A stretch of 64,000 bases of DNA from 54-19 sp038210655 (GCA_038210655.1 JBBQWM010000006.1:1-64000), one strand, 5' to 3'. Shown: positions 43,617 to 53,206, counted from the first letter of the stretch. Numbers and translations: made by a program. The notes: generated from the letters alone by a model not told the origin.

Positions 43617-44024
43617 TTAAAGTTGCTCCATTACCGTCTCAAATCCTAGTTTCTTGGCTTGCTCCACAAGACTTACAGCAACGCCATATTCCAAATCAGT
43701 TATCTCAAGGTTAGTACGTCCTTGAAATTGGTTTTTTATATCAATTATGGGCATTTCACCATAGAATGGTAATAAGGAACGTATATGTTTAATTTCTTGT
43801 ACGGTCGGTAATGTATTCCTCCAGCTAATTTTCACTACAAACCGCCCATCATAATAGGGATCGCTTGGGAAATCAAACTCATCAATTAAAACAGTATAAG
43901 TATCCCCACATTTACTACACCCCCAGTTTTGTATAGGATCAACTTCATTCGTGCAAGCTATGGAATACATTGGAGCATCACAATTTGGACAATTTACTAT
44001 GTATCCTTCATCTGAGATAGTCAT
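43617..44024 (-). CDS. Zinc-finger-like hypothetical protein
   Basis: The 135-residue product has two CxxC pairs (CPNCDAP and GCSKCGDT) that probably hold a zinc ion, then an alpha/beta C-terminal region ending LVEQAKKLGFETVMEQL. No family is recognised. It overlaps the upstream HEAT gene by four bases (ATGA), so the two are translated together. The local base composition is clearly more AT-rich than neighbours. Confidence 0.65.
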   Translation of the reverse strand: MTISDEGYIVNCPNCDAPMYSIACTNEVDPIQNWGCSKCGDTYTVLIDEFDFPSDPYYDGRFVVKISWRNTLPTVQEIKHIRSLLPFYGEMPIIDIKNQFQGRTNLEITDLEYGVAVSLVEQAKKLGFETVMEQL

Positions 44025-44554
44025 AGGCTCAACCTTTTTATTCGTTTGATAGCACTAACAGCAGCATCTCCAACCCTTCCACGATCCGAGGTTATACCAT
44101 CATCGTTCTTCATTTTTTCCAAGAAAGGTAAGGCACTCTCAGCTCTAAGCTGACCAAGTGCCCAAGCAGCAGTGTATCTTACGTTACTTTCTGTGTCTTC
44201 CAGTGCCGACAATAAGGAGTTTATAACTTGTATATCACCAATGATACCTAAAGCTTTAGCAGCACTATCTCGCACATTACTATTGGCATCCTCTATAAGG
44301 ATATTTGCGAGATAAGGTATTGCTTGTAAATTATTGGATTTACCTAATCTAATAGCACTGAAAGTACGTATAGTAGAATTAGGATGGTAAAGAAAGTTTA
44401 TTAACGTCTCAGTATTTAGCTGTTTGAAAATTTTTTCTAAAAGCTTATGTGCCTTTAATACCTCATTGTAATTTTTAGCATTCTTAATAGCTTCTACTAA
44501 TTGTTCGGCTTTCTGACTATCTTCTTTATAATCTGTATTATCAAATTCGTTCAT
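44021..44554 (-). CDS. HEAT-repeat protein
   Basis: The 177-residue product is a small HEAT-repeat solenoid, with recurring units such as NVRDSAAKALGIIGD and NVRYTAAWALGQLR (about residues 60-140). HEAT proteins make protein-protein contacts; no catalytic domain is present. It overlaps the next gene by four bases. There is no clear Shine-Dalgarno site. AT-rich composition sets it apart from flanking genes. Confidence 0.75.
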   Translation of the reverse strand: MNEFDNTDYKEDSQKAEQLVEAIKNAKNYNEVLKAHKLLEKIFKQLNTETLINFLYHPNSTIRTFSAIRLGKSNNLQAIPYLANILIEDANSNVRDSAAKALGIIGDIQVINSLLSALEDTESNVRYTAAWALGQLRAESALPFLEKMKNDDGITSDRGRVGDAAVSAIKRIKRLSL

Positions 44555-44686
44555 TTTTACGCCAATAAAAAGAGGTTGCCGTAAGGTCGAGCTTGTATCC
44601 AGTGTGAACTTAGTCTAGGGCGACTCTATTTTAGAGTAGGTTAAATTACTACAAATATAAGTACAGCAGTTGAGCTCAAAAACACT

Positions 44687-44938
44687 TCAATCACTATGAA
44701 ATTTCTCATATTCAACTAAAACGTCACGGCAGTCCATGTTGGCAAATTCAATGTACTTCTGTAGTCTAGTCATATCACCTTCACTTAGTTCAAGACAAAC
44801 AGACTGAATATAGGCCCTGTTTAGCTCGCTAGATAATCCGTCGTATGAGCCTACAATTTTTTGGGCAAATTCAACCTTGTCAGGAAATAAATCAATAATA
44901 AGCCTCTTCACTTCTACCTGTGTGTATTCTGGTGTCAT
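44687..44938 (-). CDS. Small hypothetical protein
   Basis: The 83-residue product is acidic and helical (MTPEYTQVEVKRLIIDLFPD at the start). No family is recognised. GAGG lies eight bases upstream of the ATG, which supports translation. It shares AT-rich composition with the HEAT and zinc-finger genes downstream and may have arrived with them. Confidence 0.5.
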   Translation of the reverse strand: MTPEYTQVEVKRLIIDLFPDKVEFAQKIVGSYDGLSSELNRAYIQSVCLELSEGDMTRLQKYIEFANMDCRDVLVEYEKFHSD

Positions 44939-45073
44939 ATTTGAGCCTCATAGATTTTTACCCTGAAATTTGTTCCAGGTAGAACATTTACTATATACCA
45001 GCCACTGTTGCCGACCAACAAAGAAGGTGTGAGCCGGGGCGACAGTAAGGCTGAGTAGTGATTGTAAAAATTG

Positions 45074-45847
45074 CTAAATATTTTTCAAATCGGCGGCGGC
45101 CTGCTGATCGACCAGAAAAGTTAGTTGGCCCTGGCTAGGTCGAATAAGCTGGCTGGGATAGACCTGGGGCTGATATTCGCCTTCCAAAACCTGATGAAGC
45201 GGCGCGGCTTTATCCTGGCCTGCTATCAGGAAAATGATGTGAGTGGCCCGATTGAGGGCCGGGGCGGTCAGGGTCAGGCGGTGCGTGTCCAGTTTGGGAA
45301 CATAGTTGGCTGTAACGGGTTTGCTACGTTCTTGCAAAGCGGCGGTTCCGGGAAAGAGCGAAGCGGTATGACCGTCCGGCCCCATCCCCAAAAAGATCAG
45401 GTCAAGGCGCGGGAAATTTTCCGGCGAAGGGCCACCGGCCTGGGCCAACCCGAAGAAGGCTTGTAGATCGGCGGCATAAGCTTCCGCCGCCGCTGCCGGG
45501 TCGTCTTCGCCGTGCATACGGAAAACATTCTGGGCTGGGATAGGCACTTTGCTCAAGAGCGTATCCTGGGCCATTTTATAATTGCTGTCGGCATGATCGG
45601 GCGGCACACAGCGTTCGTCGCCAAAAAAGATAAAGACTTTATCCCAGACAATTTGACCAGCATACGGTTCGGTCGCCAATACGTTATGCAAAGCACGGGG
45701 AGTATTACCGCCGGAGAGTGCTACCGTAAAGCGTCCGCTACTTTCGATAGCAGTCTTAGCGAGAGTGAGAAAGTGCCGGGCCGCTTCGTGGGCCAGGACA
45801 TCCAGATCGGGTAGTCGAACTATTTCAAGCTGATTGTGATTTTGCAT
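45074..45847 (-). CDS. pgl: 6-phosphogluconolactonase
   Basis: Pgl hydrolyses 6-phosphogluconolactone to 6-phosphogluconate in the oxidative pentose phosphate pathway. The 257-residue product has ALSGGNTPRALHNVLA, FFGDERCVPPDHADSNYKMA, LIFLGMGPDGHTASLFPG, the typical family motifs. GGAG lies five bases upstream of the ATG. It is the last gene of a minus-strand cluster, 80 bases after opcA. Confidence 0.94.
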   Translation of the reverse strand: MQNHNQLEIVRLPDLDVLAHEAARHFLTLAKTAIESSGRFTVALSGGNTPRALHNVLATEPYAGQIVWDKVFIFFGDERCVPPDHADSNYKMAQDTLLSKVPIPAQNVFRMHGEDDPAAAAEAYAADLQAFFGLAQAGGPSPENFPRLDLIFLGMGPDGHTASLFPGTAALQERSKPVTANYVPKLDTHRLTLTAPALNRATHIIFLIAGQDKAAPLHQVLEGEYQPQVYPSQLIRPSQGQLTFLVDQQAAADLKNI

Positions 45848-45927
45848 TTTAGCTCCATGCTCAAGGTTCCTGACCTTGTTTTCACAAGCTCAGGAACCAC
45901 CCTTTTATAGATACTGAGATAATCAAG

Positions 45928-47184
45928 TTATTTCGAGCTAAAGTGACCGGCCAATTCCAACGACGCTTCGTACACCCGGTCGCGGCGTACTATCCCCAAA
46001 TCTTCTAGCATCAACTCGGTCTTATCCCGGCGCGGAAAAAGCAGGTTGCGCGTAATAAGCGGACTATCGTCCTCCTCGATAAAAGTCATAGCGTGTTCAT
46101 AATCGTCGCTAAGGGCAATCGTAAAACTAGCCATGCGAGTTTCGCCGGGTTCCGTGCCGGGTTTACTGGCAATCATCTGCACCTGAGTAAGCCCGCCCAA
46201 CTCGTCCACCCGGTCGTTGTGACCGTGCAGCACAACGGTCAGAGGCGTACCACGCTGGTTGAGAATAAGCGTGCCGTTCAAGCCTTTGCGCTGGAGATTA
46301 AAAGCCGGTTGCCAGCCAAGTTGGGTTGCCAGCCAACCAACCAACAAGAGTGCCTCGGAAAAATTGGGGTTCGTGTTGTCGTGCGGCGCTTCGTAATGAA
46401 GTTCAAGACGATCAACCTGGGATAAGTAGGCCAGATAGTTAGGCTGGTCGAAGAACTGCGACAACAAATTGCGCCAGGGGGTTAAGCGCGTCCAGCACAA
46501 ATCGTTAAAGAGTACCCCGGCATAACGCTGGCTGGATAATTCGGCCAACCGTGCGAAAGTCGCCGGAGGGTTGGCAAAAGAACGCGAATCGACCAAAACC
46601 CGATCAACGGTTTTGAGCAAATGCTCGAACAACTCACCGTGCAAAATTGGGTCGCCCGGCCACCACAAAATCACCGGCAAATCCGACACCAACAAAGGCA
46701 GCACAATACTCCACATTCCCTCAGTAGCGGTTCCGGTTCCTACGACTGTAATTTGCTCACAGCAGACCTTTTTTCCGCCGGAAGGTAACTGGCAATGGGC
46801 TGAGATATAGGCGCTGATAGTGCTTTGGGGTTCTTCCGGCTTGAGAACCAGCACGATAGCGCGAGAGGGATAACTGTAAGTAATCTGGGCTATCGTTTCA
46901 GTCACCTGGGCTAAGCCCTCGTCACCATCCACACAGATCACCAGGTTAAAGACACAAGCCCGTGACACCGCCTGCTCGGTTTCGCCCGGTCGAGGCTTGG
47001 CGGCAGATTGCCAGAGCGCAGTCAAACCCTTTTCGATATATTCCAAACTGATCGACCGAGCTTCGCCGCGTTCGATCACCAGTTCATACTCATCCGGGAC
47101 ACCGCTATCGCTCGGTTTGGAAGTTACCGAGAGCGGCTCCTTCTCGATATTATTATTCGATTTTTCGGCTACTATCTCACTCAA
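45928..47184 (-). CDS. opcA: Glucose-6-phosphate dehydrogenase assembly protein OpcA
   Basis: OpcA helps assemble or activate glucose-6-phosphate dehydrogenase in cyanobacteria and actinobacteria. The 418-residue product has the OpcA-type signatures: ARACVFNLVICVDG, the PSRAIVLVLKPEE patch, the VLPLLVSDLPVILWWPGDP motif, and a C-terminal region RDYEHA-like. Its start is TTG 47184, set by GGAGG seven bases upstream. It lies directly between zwf and pgl. The order zwf-opcA-pgl matches the usual arrangement. The ~95-base gap to zwf holds a family E repeat. Confidence 0.9.
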   Translation of the reverse strand: MSEIVAEKSNNNIEKEPLSVTSKPSDSGVPDEYELVIERGEARSISLEYIEKGLTALWQSAAKPRPGETEQAVSRACVFNLVICVDGDEGLAQVTETIAQITYSYPSRAIVLVLKPEEPQSTISAYISAHCQLPSGGKKVCCEQITVVGTGTATEGMWSIVLPLLVSDLPVILWWPGDPILHGELFEHLLKTVDRVLVDSRSFANPPATFARLAELSSQRYAGVLFNDLCWTRLTPWRNLLSQFFDQPNYLAYLSQVDRLELHYEAPHDNTNPNFSEALLLVGWLATQLGWQPAFNLQRKGLNGTLILNQRGTPLTVVLHGHNDRVDELGGLTQVQMIASKPGTEPGETRMASFTIALSDDYEHAMTFIEEDDSPLITRNLLFPRRDKTELMLEDLGIVRRDRVYEASLELAGHFSSK

Positions 47185-47204
47185 AGTGGTTCCTCCATTT
47201 AGAA

Positions 47205-47279
47205 TAGAAATCAGATATTAGAAGTTAGAAATCAGATCGGATTAAACTTCTCTGATTTCTAATGTCTAATATCTAATTC
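47205..47279. repeat. Family E-like repeat between opcA and zwf
   Basis: The inverted words GAAATCAGATATTAGAAGTT and TTTCTAATGTCTAATATCTA are related to the element in the pheS-pheT gap. It lies between zwf and opcA in the same transcription direction. Confidence 0.6.
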
Positions 47280-48851
47280 CTACAAACGCCTCCAGCGACG
47301 ACCATCCCGCTCGATTAGTTCATCACTCTCGGCAGGCCCCCACGAACCAGCTTCATAGTTCGGGAACTTGGGCGGCATGTGGAGTTTCCAACCATCCAGA
47401 AGCGAGGTAACGATGGCCCAGGCTTGCTCCACCTCATCGCGGCGAGCAAACAGGGTCGAATCACCCAGCATGGCATCCAGGATCAGCCGCTCATAAGCAT
47501 CGGCAGCCGAGACCCCAAAGCTTTGCCCAAAGCGGAAATCCATCGTCACAGGCCGAATATTCATGGTCGCGCCGGGGACTTTCGCCTCGAATTTTAGCGA
47601 AATACCCTCGTTGGGTTGAATCTGGAGTACCAGCACGTTTGGTTCGAGCAGTGGCTCACCCGGTACATTAAAGAGGGTATGGGGAGCCGGTTTGAAATGC
47701 AAGGCTACTTCGGTGGTACGTTTGGGGAGCCGTTTGCCGGTGCGCAAATAAATCGGCACGCCTGCCCAGCGCCAATTATCCACAAACAGCTTGATCGCCA
47801 CGTAGGTATCGGTGATCGAGTTGGGTGGAACCCGGTCTTCCTGCCGATAGCCCGGCACCTGCTGGCCCATAATCATGCCCGGCCCATACTGACCGCGCAC
47901 CGTCCGTTGGACTACTTCGTCCGGGGTAAGGGGCGAAATGGCCCGTAGCACTTTGGTCTTTTCATCGCGCACCGCATTGGCATCGAAAGTGCTGGGCGGT
48001 TCCATACAAACCAGACTCAAAAGCTGCATCATATGGTTTTGAACCATATCCCGGATTGTCCCCGACGTATCGTAGTAGGGGCCACGCCCTTCTACCCCCA
48101 ATTCTTCGGATACGATCATCTGAATATGATCGACATATTGGCGGTTCCAGAGCGGCTCAAAAATACTATTGGCAAACCGAAAAACCAAAATGTTCTGAAC
48201 GGTTTCTTTACCCAGGTAGTGATCGATACGATAGACCTGGTTCTCGCGGAAAACGTTCGCAATAATCCCATTCAGTTCAAGAGCCGACGATAGATCGTGA
48301 CCAAAAGGCTTTTCGATGATCGTGCGAGTCCAGGCTGCCGCACCGGGGTTTTGGGGTCGGGCCAGCCCCGACTCTTTCAGGTTGTTGACAATCGTTGGGT
48401 AGTCGTCCGGGTTGGTCGAGAGATAGAACAACCGATTGCCCTGAGTACCCTGCTCCTGATCTAATTTGTCTAATAGCTCGCCTAGTTTTTTGTAGCCGTC
48501 CAGATTGGTAAAATCGCTCTGGACATAATGAATATTTTTGCCAAAAGACTCCCAGACGGCCGGTTGCACCGGCTTGCGGCGCGAAAAGCTATTGATAGAT
48601 TTCTCGGCTTCGGCCTGGAAAGTCTCGTCGGTATAGGGCCGCCGGGCAAAACCGACCACCTGGAAATTGGGGGGCAACCGCCGCTCCAGCGCCAGGTTGT
48701 AAAGGGCCGGGATCAACTTACGATGGGTCAGGTCGCCGGTCGCACCAAAAATAATCATTACACATGGACCCGGCGTGCGCTCTAGCCGAATGCCCTGGTG
48801 CAAGGGATTCTCGACCAGCGGTAGCGTCGGGGCAGGAGCAGTCATTGTCAT
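47280..48851 (-). CDS. zwf: Glucose-6-phosphate 1-dehydrogenase
   Basis: Zwf oxidises glucose 6-phosphate to 6-phosphogluconolactone, making NADPH. The 523-residue product has the nucleotide fold (FGATGDLTHRKLIPALYNL), the active-site signature YRIDHYLGKETVQN, and a C-terminal domain with VLQIQPNEGISL. The start is supported by AAAAGGAAG. It lies downstream of gnd and a repeat, and upstream of its assembly partner opcA. Confidence 0.96.
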   Translation of the reverse strand: MTMTAPAPTLPLVENPLHQGIRLERTPGPCVMIIFGATGDLTHRKLIPALYNLALERRLPPNFQVVGFARRPYTDETFQAEAEKSINSFSRRKPVQPAVWESFGKNIHYVQSDFTNLDGYKKLGELLDKLDQEQGTQGNRLFYLSTNPDDYPTIVNNLKESGLARPQNPGAAAWTRTIIEKPFGHDLSSALELNGIIANVFRENQVYRIDHYLGKETVQNILVFRFANSIFEPLWNRQYVDHIQMIVSEELGVEGRGPYYDTSGTIRDMVQNHMMQLLSLVCMEPPSTFDANAVRDEKTKVLRAISPLTPDEVVQRTVRGQYGPGMIMGQQVPGYRQEDRVPPNSITDTYVAIKLFVDNWRWAGVPIYLRTGKRLPKRTTEVALHFKPAPHTLFNVPGEPLLEPNVLVLQIQPNEGISLKFEAKVPGATMNIRPVTMDFRFGQSFGVSAADAYERLILDAMLGDSTLFARRDEVEQAWAIVTSLLDGWKLHMPPKFPNYEAGSWGPAESDELIERDGRRWRRL

Positions 48852-48932
48852 CAGACTACACTTCCTTTTATTTTAAATATAAACTATTAACCGCCTCAGT
48901 TTGAGGTTTTCCAGGCCTGAAAACCGCAGTGC

Positions 48933-49017
48933 TTTGTCAATGGATGCGGTCTATGAGCGGAGCCATATCCAACAGAATTTCCCCGCTCTTTGTGAGACAT
49001 TGCTCCGCCAATGCACT
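48933..49017. repeat. Family A repeat copy
   Basis: Contains CTTTGTCAATGGATGCGGTC, CGGAGCCATATCCAACAG and GTGAGACATTGCTCCGCCAA, without the GGGATGAGG arms. It is in the 287-base gap between gnd and zwf. The neighbouring words CACCTGA/ACCTGATACC resemble those at 130-156. Confidence 0.65.
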
Positions 49018-49138
49018 TTTCAGACAGGCTCTAAAAGCTAAATCTGAGATAGTCCAGACATCAGGTAAAAGCCAGCCCAGCTGAAACCTAATACCTGATA
49101 CCTACAAGCTTAATCTCTTCTGTTCAGCACTCAGGACG

Positions 49139-50077
49139 CTACTCTAGCGGAATATTGCGCTGGCCTGTCATACCTTCTTCGGATCTGACGGCGTGACCAC
49201 CAAACTGATTACGCAAGGCAGCCGCGACTTTGGCGCTAAAGCTTTCATCCTGGCGACTGGCAAAGCGCATCAAGAGCGAGAGGGTGATGATCGGGGCCGG
49301 AACAGACTGGTCGATAGCCTCCTGTACCGTCCAACGACCTTCGCCACTATCCTCGACAAAGCCCTTGATATTGGTCAGGGCGTTACCTTCTTGCTGGAAG
49401 GCCAGAACTGCCAAATCAAGCAGCCAACTTCGCACTACGCTACCATTTTGCCACATCTTAGCAATGTTATACAGGTCGAGGTCGTAGCGGCTCTTTTCCA
49501 AAATTTCAAAGCCTTCACCATAAGCCTGCATCATACCGTACTCGATGCCGTTGTGAACCATCTTGACGAAGTGACCGCTACCACTAGGGCCGCAGTGCAA
49601 GTAGCCGTTTTCGGGAGCCAGCGTTTTGAAGGCCGGTTCGACGCGCTTGACTGCTTCGTCATCACCACCAACCATCTCGGCATAGCCGACTTTCAACCCC
49701 CAAATACCACCCGAAGTCCCGGCATCCAGCAAATGAATACCCATCTTCTTGACCATCTCGTAGCGGCTGATAGTATCCTTATAGTTGGAGTTGCCACCGT
49801 CAATAATGATGTCACCCGGTTTGAGCATTCCGGCCACTTCCAAAATGTGTTCCTCGGTCACTTTGCCACTCGGAACCATCAACCAGATCGCCTTGGGGCT
49901 TTCGGTCAACTGGTTCACGACATCTTGCAGCGAGGTAGCCCCCTTCGCACCCAACTTGACGATTTCCTCAACCTTCTCCTGGGTACGATTGTAGGCGACC
50001 ACCGTATGTCCGCCCAGCAACAACCGATGTACCATGTTGAAGCCCATTCTTCCGAGTCCTACAAAGCCTAGTTCCAT
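49139..50077 (-). CDS. gnd: 6-phosphogluconate dehydrogenase, decarboxylating (short form)
   Basis: Gnd oxidises and decarboxylates 6-phosphogluconate to ribulose 5-phosphate. The 312-residue product is the short NAD-preferring type (GntZ/YqeC-like), not the ~470-residue form. The Rossmann motif is GFVGLGRMGFNMV; family residues lie in DAGTSGGIWGLKVGYAEMVGG and HFVKMVHNGIEYGMMQAYGEG. AAAGGAAA precedes the ATG. It follows pgi on the same strand, separated by ~210 bases with a family B palindrome. Confidence 0.94.
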   Translation of the reverse strand: MELGFVGLGRMGFNMVHRLLLGGHTVVAYNRTQEKVEEIVKLGAKGATSLQDVVNQLTESPKAIWLMVPSGKVTEEHILEVAGMLKPGDIIIDGGNSNYKDTISRYEMVKKMGIHLLDAGTSGGIWGLKVGYAEMVGGDDEAVKRVEPAFKTLAPENGYLHCGPSGSGHFVKMVHNGIEYGMMQAYGEGFEILEKSRYDLDLYNIAKMWQNGSVVRSWLLDLAVLAFQQEGNALTNIKGFVEDSGEGRWTVQEAIDQSVPAPIITLSLLMRFASRQDESFSAKVAAALRNQFGGHAVRSEEGMTGQRNIPLE

Positions 50078-50141
50078 CGCTAGTTATTTCCTTTCGCTTT
50101 ATCTAAATTTCTTCTTAGAGCCTCTCCCACCAGATGAATCG

Positions 50142-50182
50142 GTAGGGGCGATCTTTACAACCAGTTGACAGGTCGCCCCTAC
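50142..50182. repeat. Family B palindrome
   Basis: The 41-bp inverted repeat GTAGGGGCGATCTTTACAAC...GTCGCCCCTAC lies between pgi and gnd. Its arms match those at 12064-12128. Confidence 0.65.
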
Positions 50183-50290
50183 TGGGAGCGGTTCTTACCA
50201 ACTGGCAACCTCAGTCCTGGGCGGAAGGGCCGACAGAGGTTAATCCAGTTGAACAATTAGCTTCATTTCTTGTTCTATCTTACAACATCC

Positions 50291-51991
50291 TCACAAGAGA
50301 CTCAAAGCTACTTTTAGGGCCTCTTTGAATTGTTTTAAGCCCGCTTCGCCCCCAACGTTAAGCTGCACCGAGATTACCCGCCGACCGTGTTTTTGGAGCG
50401 CCTCAAAGTCGCCTAATGCTTGAGCCTGCTTCAAAACGCTAAAGGTGTAGGGTGCGCCCGGTATTGTAACATCTTCCGGGTCGGCCCCGATCAGCTGAAT
50501 CGCAATCAGGCTGTTGGGGCCGCCTTTGTGTAATTGCCCAATCGCGTGCAGAAAGCGCGGCCCATAACTGACGCTGGTCGCCACCTTGAGTTTGTCACGG
50601 GCCATTACACGAGTTTCTTGCAAAACCGCCTCGTTTGCCGCATCGGGTGTGACATAAGCTAGAAAAGCCAGATAATCATCCGGCTTGATCTGTTTGACAA
50701 AGTTGCTCAAAGCTTCCTCAACCGAACTGGCCTCGCCTACCCTGGTAACACCAAAACTATCCGGCTGCGAAACTAAATCGAGTTGAGGCAGGACACCGTT
50801 CTTGACGAACCCCTCAAGTACCCTTTGAGTATTTTCTTTGCTTTCGGCTACCTGCGGTTCATCAAAAGGATTGAGGTTCAAAACGGCCCCGGCGACGGCG
50901 ACCGCATACTCCCACCGAAAGAACTCGGCGGTAATGTCGTAAGGGTCTTTCAAGCTCAATCGCACCACCGGTTGTTTAGCTTCTTCCAACTGACGACAGC
51001 GTTCTTCAATAAGCCCGTTTTTGTGGCCTTCAACCGTCAGAATGACAAAAAGCCGGTCGGAACCGTAAACTCCCGGTTCGCCTAATTTCTCCCCAATGAT
51101 AGGGATAATACCGCGCCCTTCTTTGCCAGTGCTGGCCGAGATAAGTTGTTCGGCCCACATCCCAAAGCTCTCGATTACTTCCGGCACGATCAGGGTCGCT
51201 TTATCACAGCCTTTGAGAGCGGCAGTGCCTAGAATCGCGCCCAGATGTAGGCCGGGGTTATCCGAACCTGGTTTGTGGCATTCTTCGGCTAGACCCGCCG
51301 CCCGCATTAGCATTTCGCGAATGTCGTAACCTGCCAAAGCGGCCGGAACTAGCCCAAAATAGGATAGAACCGAATAACGCCCTCCAACATCGGGTGGGTT
51401 TAAGAAAACCTCCCGGAAGTTGTTTTCGCGGGCAAATTTTTCGAGAGTAGTGCCTGGGTCGGTGATGGCAATAAAATTTTCCCGGGCCTGGTTGCCCTTA
51501 AGCGATTTGACCTTGTCGTAATAGTAGCGCATCAAAACGTTCGGCTCGGTCGTAACACCGCTCTTGCTGTTGACGATGAAAATGGTTTTAGCCAGATGCA
51601 CCGTCCGCTCGGTCTGGAGAATAAAGCCAGGGTCGGTTGTATCAACCGTCAAGAGTTCGGGATAGTCTTCGACCTTCCCAAACACCCGCCTCAAGATTTT
51701 TGACCCCAAACTGCTTCCGCCGGTACCAAGCAAAACAACATGCCGGTAGCCTTCAGCGCGGAGTTCATTAGCCAGCGCCACCAGATCGGCAGCGTTGGCT
51801 AACATCGTTTTTGGCAGGTCTAACCAGCCCAACCGTTCGACGATCTTTTTTTGGCTGGCGGTATCATTCTTCCAGAGCGAAGGGTCTTTCTTCCAGGTGC
51901 GGGCCGCAAAATCCTGGTCGTCCAGCACTTGAAGGGTATCGTCTACCGCTTCACGCAGACCGCCCAGGCGGGCCATCACCTCGCTACTCAT
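50291..51991 (-). CDS. pgi: Glucose-6-phosphate isomerase (Tal-Pgi-type)
   Basis: Pgi interconverts glucose 6-phosphate and fructose 6-phosphate. The 566-residue product has GTGGSSLGSKILRRV, FIVNSKSGVTTEPN, DVGGRYSVLSYFGLVPAAL and a C-terminal PYTFSVLKQAQALGD. It resembles the second half of bifunctional transaldolase/phosphoglucose isomerase proteins. Here it is a separate gene whose ATG overlaps the transaldolase stop by four bases (ATGA), with GGAGG seven bases upstream, so translation is coupled. Confidence 0.92.
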   Translation of the reverse strand: MSSEVMARLGGLREAVDDTLQVLDDQDFAARTWKKDPSLWKNDTASQKKIVERLGWLDLPKTMLANAADLVALANELRAEGYRHVVLLGTGGSSLGSKILRRVFGKVEDYPELLTVDTTDPGFILQTERTVHLAKTIFIVNSKSGVTTEPNVLMRYYYDKVKSLKGNQARENFIAITDPGTTLEKFARENNFREVFLNPPDVGGRYSVLSYFGLVPAALAGYDIREMLMRAAGLAEECHKPGSDNPGLHLGAILGTAALKGCDKATLIVPEVIESFGMWAEQLISASTGKEGRGIIPIIGEKLGEPGVYGSDRLFVILTVEGHKNGLIEERCRQLEEAKQPVVRLSLKDPYDITAEFFRWEYAVAVAGAVLNLNPFDEPQVAESKENTQRVLEGFVKNGVLPQLDLVSQPDSFGVTRVGEASSVEEALSNFVKQIKPDDYLAFLAYVTPDAANEAVLQETRVMARDKLKVATSVSYGPRFLHAIGQLHKGGPNSLIAIQLIGADPEDVTIPGAPYTFSVLKQAQALGDFEALQKHGRRVISVQLNVGGEAGLKQFKEALKVALSLL

Positions 51992-53181
51992 CGAGCAACC
52001 TCCAACTCCTTTTGAAGTTTCTGGCGCTTACTCTCGACTCCTTCCAGCAACTTCTCGAAACTATCGGCAAAGCTCTTGACCCCTTCATCCAGCAGTTGGG
52101 CCGTCACTTTAGCCATGCTGATCCCCGCCGCTTCCAAATCGGCGATGGCCTGATGCGCCTTATCAACATCCTTATCTATTGTGCGGGTCACTACGCCGTG
52201 ATCGCCAAAAGCGACAACTGTTGCAGGTGGCATTGTATCGACAGTATCAGGGCCGATAAGCTCCTCAACATAGAGAACATCGCGGTATTTGGGGTTCTTG
52301 GTGCTAGTACTCGCCCACAGCAGGCGCTGAACGTGCGCTCCCTGGGCCTTGAGTTTGGCATAACGTTCGGTTGCGTAGATTGCCTGAGATTTCTCGTAGG
52401 CCAGTTTGCTATTGGCAATAGCCGCCTTGCCCTTGAGGTTTTCCAGTTCTGCTTTTTCCATAACGTCCGAACTGGAAGCAATTTCCGCGTCCAGCATTTT
52501 ATCGACCAGACTATCGACCCGGCTGACAAAGAAACTGGCGACGCTAGAGACCTGGTTCAAAGGTTTTTTGCCACTGGCAGCCAGCTTTTCCAGCCCGGCG
52601 ATATAGGCGTTCGCGACAGCTTCGTAGGCATCCAGGGCGAAGATAAGCGTAACATTGACGTTGATGCCTTCACCAATCAGGGCCGTGATAGCCGGGATAC
52701 CTTCGGGAGTGGCCGGAACCTTTATCATGATATTGGGCCGATTGATCGCGTTGTAGAAAAAGTGGGCATCCTTGAGGGTTCCCTCGGTATCGTGGGCCAG
52801 CGTCGGCGAGACCTCAATCGAGACATAGCCGTCCTGTCCGTTGCTGGCATCATAAACCGGGCGGAACAAATCTGCCGTGTTGCGGATGTCTTCGATAGCC
52901 AGGGCCGTAAAAATCTCATCGGCCTGCTTGTTCTGTCCAACCAATTCCCTGATTTGGTCGTCGTAATCGGTTCCGGCACTAACCGCCTTCTCAAAAATGG
53001 TTGGGTTGCTGGTAACACCCCGCACCCCACTCTCGTCGATCAGTTTTTTGATCGCGCCATCTTTTATCAAGCCTCGCGCAATATTGTCGTACCAAACGCT
53101 CTGACCGTAATCCAACAACTGATACAACGGCCCTTTATCGGCCTTTAAGACTTGTTCCGCCTGTTGTTTCTCATCACTCAT
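51988..53181 (-). CDS. tal: Transaldolase
   Basis: Transaldolase transfers dihydroxyacetone units between sugar phosphates in the non-oxidative branch. The 397-residue product has GVTSNPTIFEKAVSAG and the Schiff-base Lys in PNIMIKVPATPEGIPAI. Length fits the larger TalA-type subfamily common in Actinobacteria, Cyanobacteria and Chloroflexota. AAGGAG lies eight bases upstream of the ATG. Its 3' end overlaps pgi by four bases. Confidence 0.95.
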   Translation of the reverse strand: MSDEKQQAEQVLKADKGPLYQLLDYGQSVWYDNIARGLIKDGAIKKLIDESGVRGVTSNPTIFEKAVSAGTDYDDQIRELVGQNKQADEIFTALAIEDIRNTADLFRPVYDASNGQDGYVSIEVSPTLAHDTEGTLKDAHFFYNAINRPNIMIKVPATPEGIPAITALIGEGINVNVTLIFALDAYEAVANAYIAGLEKLAASGKKPLNQVSSVASFFVSRVDSLVDKMLDAEIASSSDVMEKAELENLKGKAAIANSKLAYEKSQAIYATERYAKLKAQGAHVQRLLWASTSTKNPKYRDVLYVEELIGPDTVDTMPPATVVAFGDHGVVTRTIDKDVDKAHQAIADLEAAGISMAKVTAQLLDEGVKSFADSFEKLLEGVESKRQKLQKELEVAR

Positions 53182-53206
53182 CTTAATACTCCTTATATTT
53201 TCAAAG

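Noticed and set aside
49193..50071. 292-codon plus-strand frame inside gnd
   Set aside because: It is antisense to gnd with no recognisable domain or translation signal.
51811..53148. 445-codon plus-strand frame over tal and pgi
   Set aside because: It runs antisense across two well-supported genes and crosses their overlap; a shadow frame.
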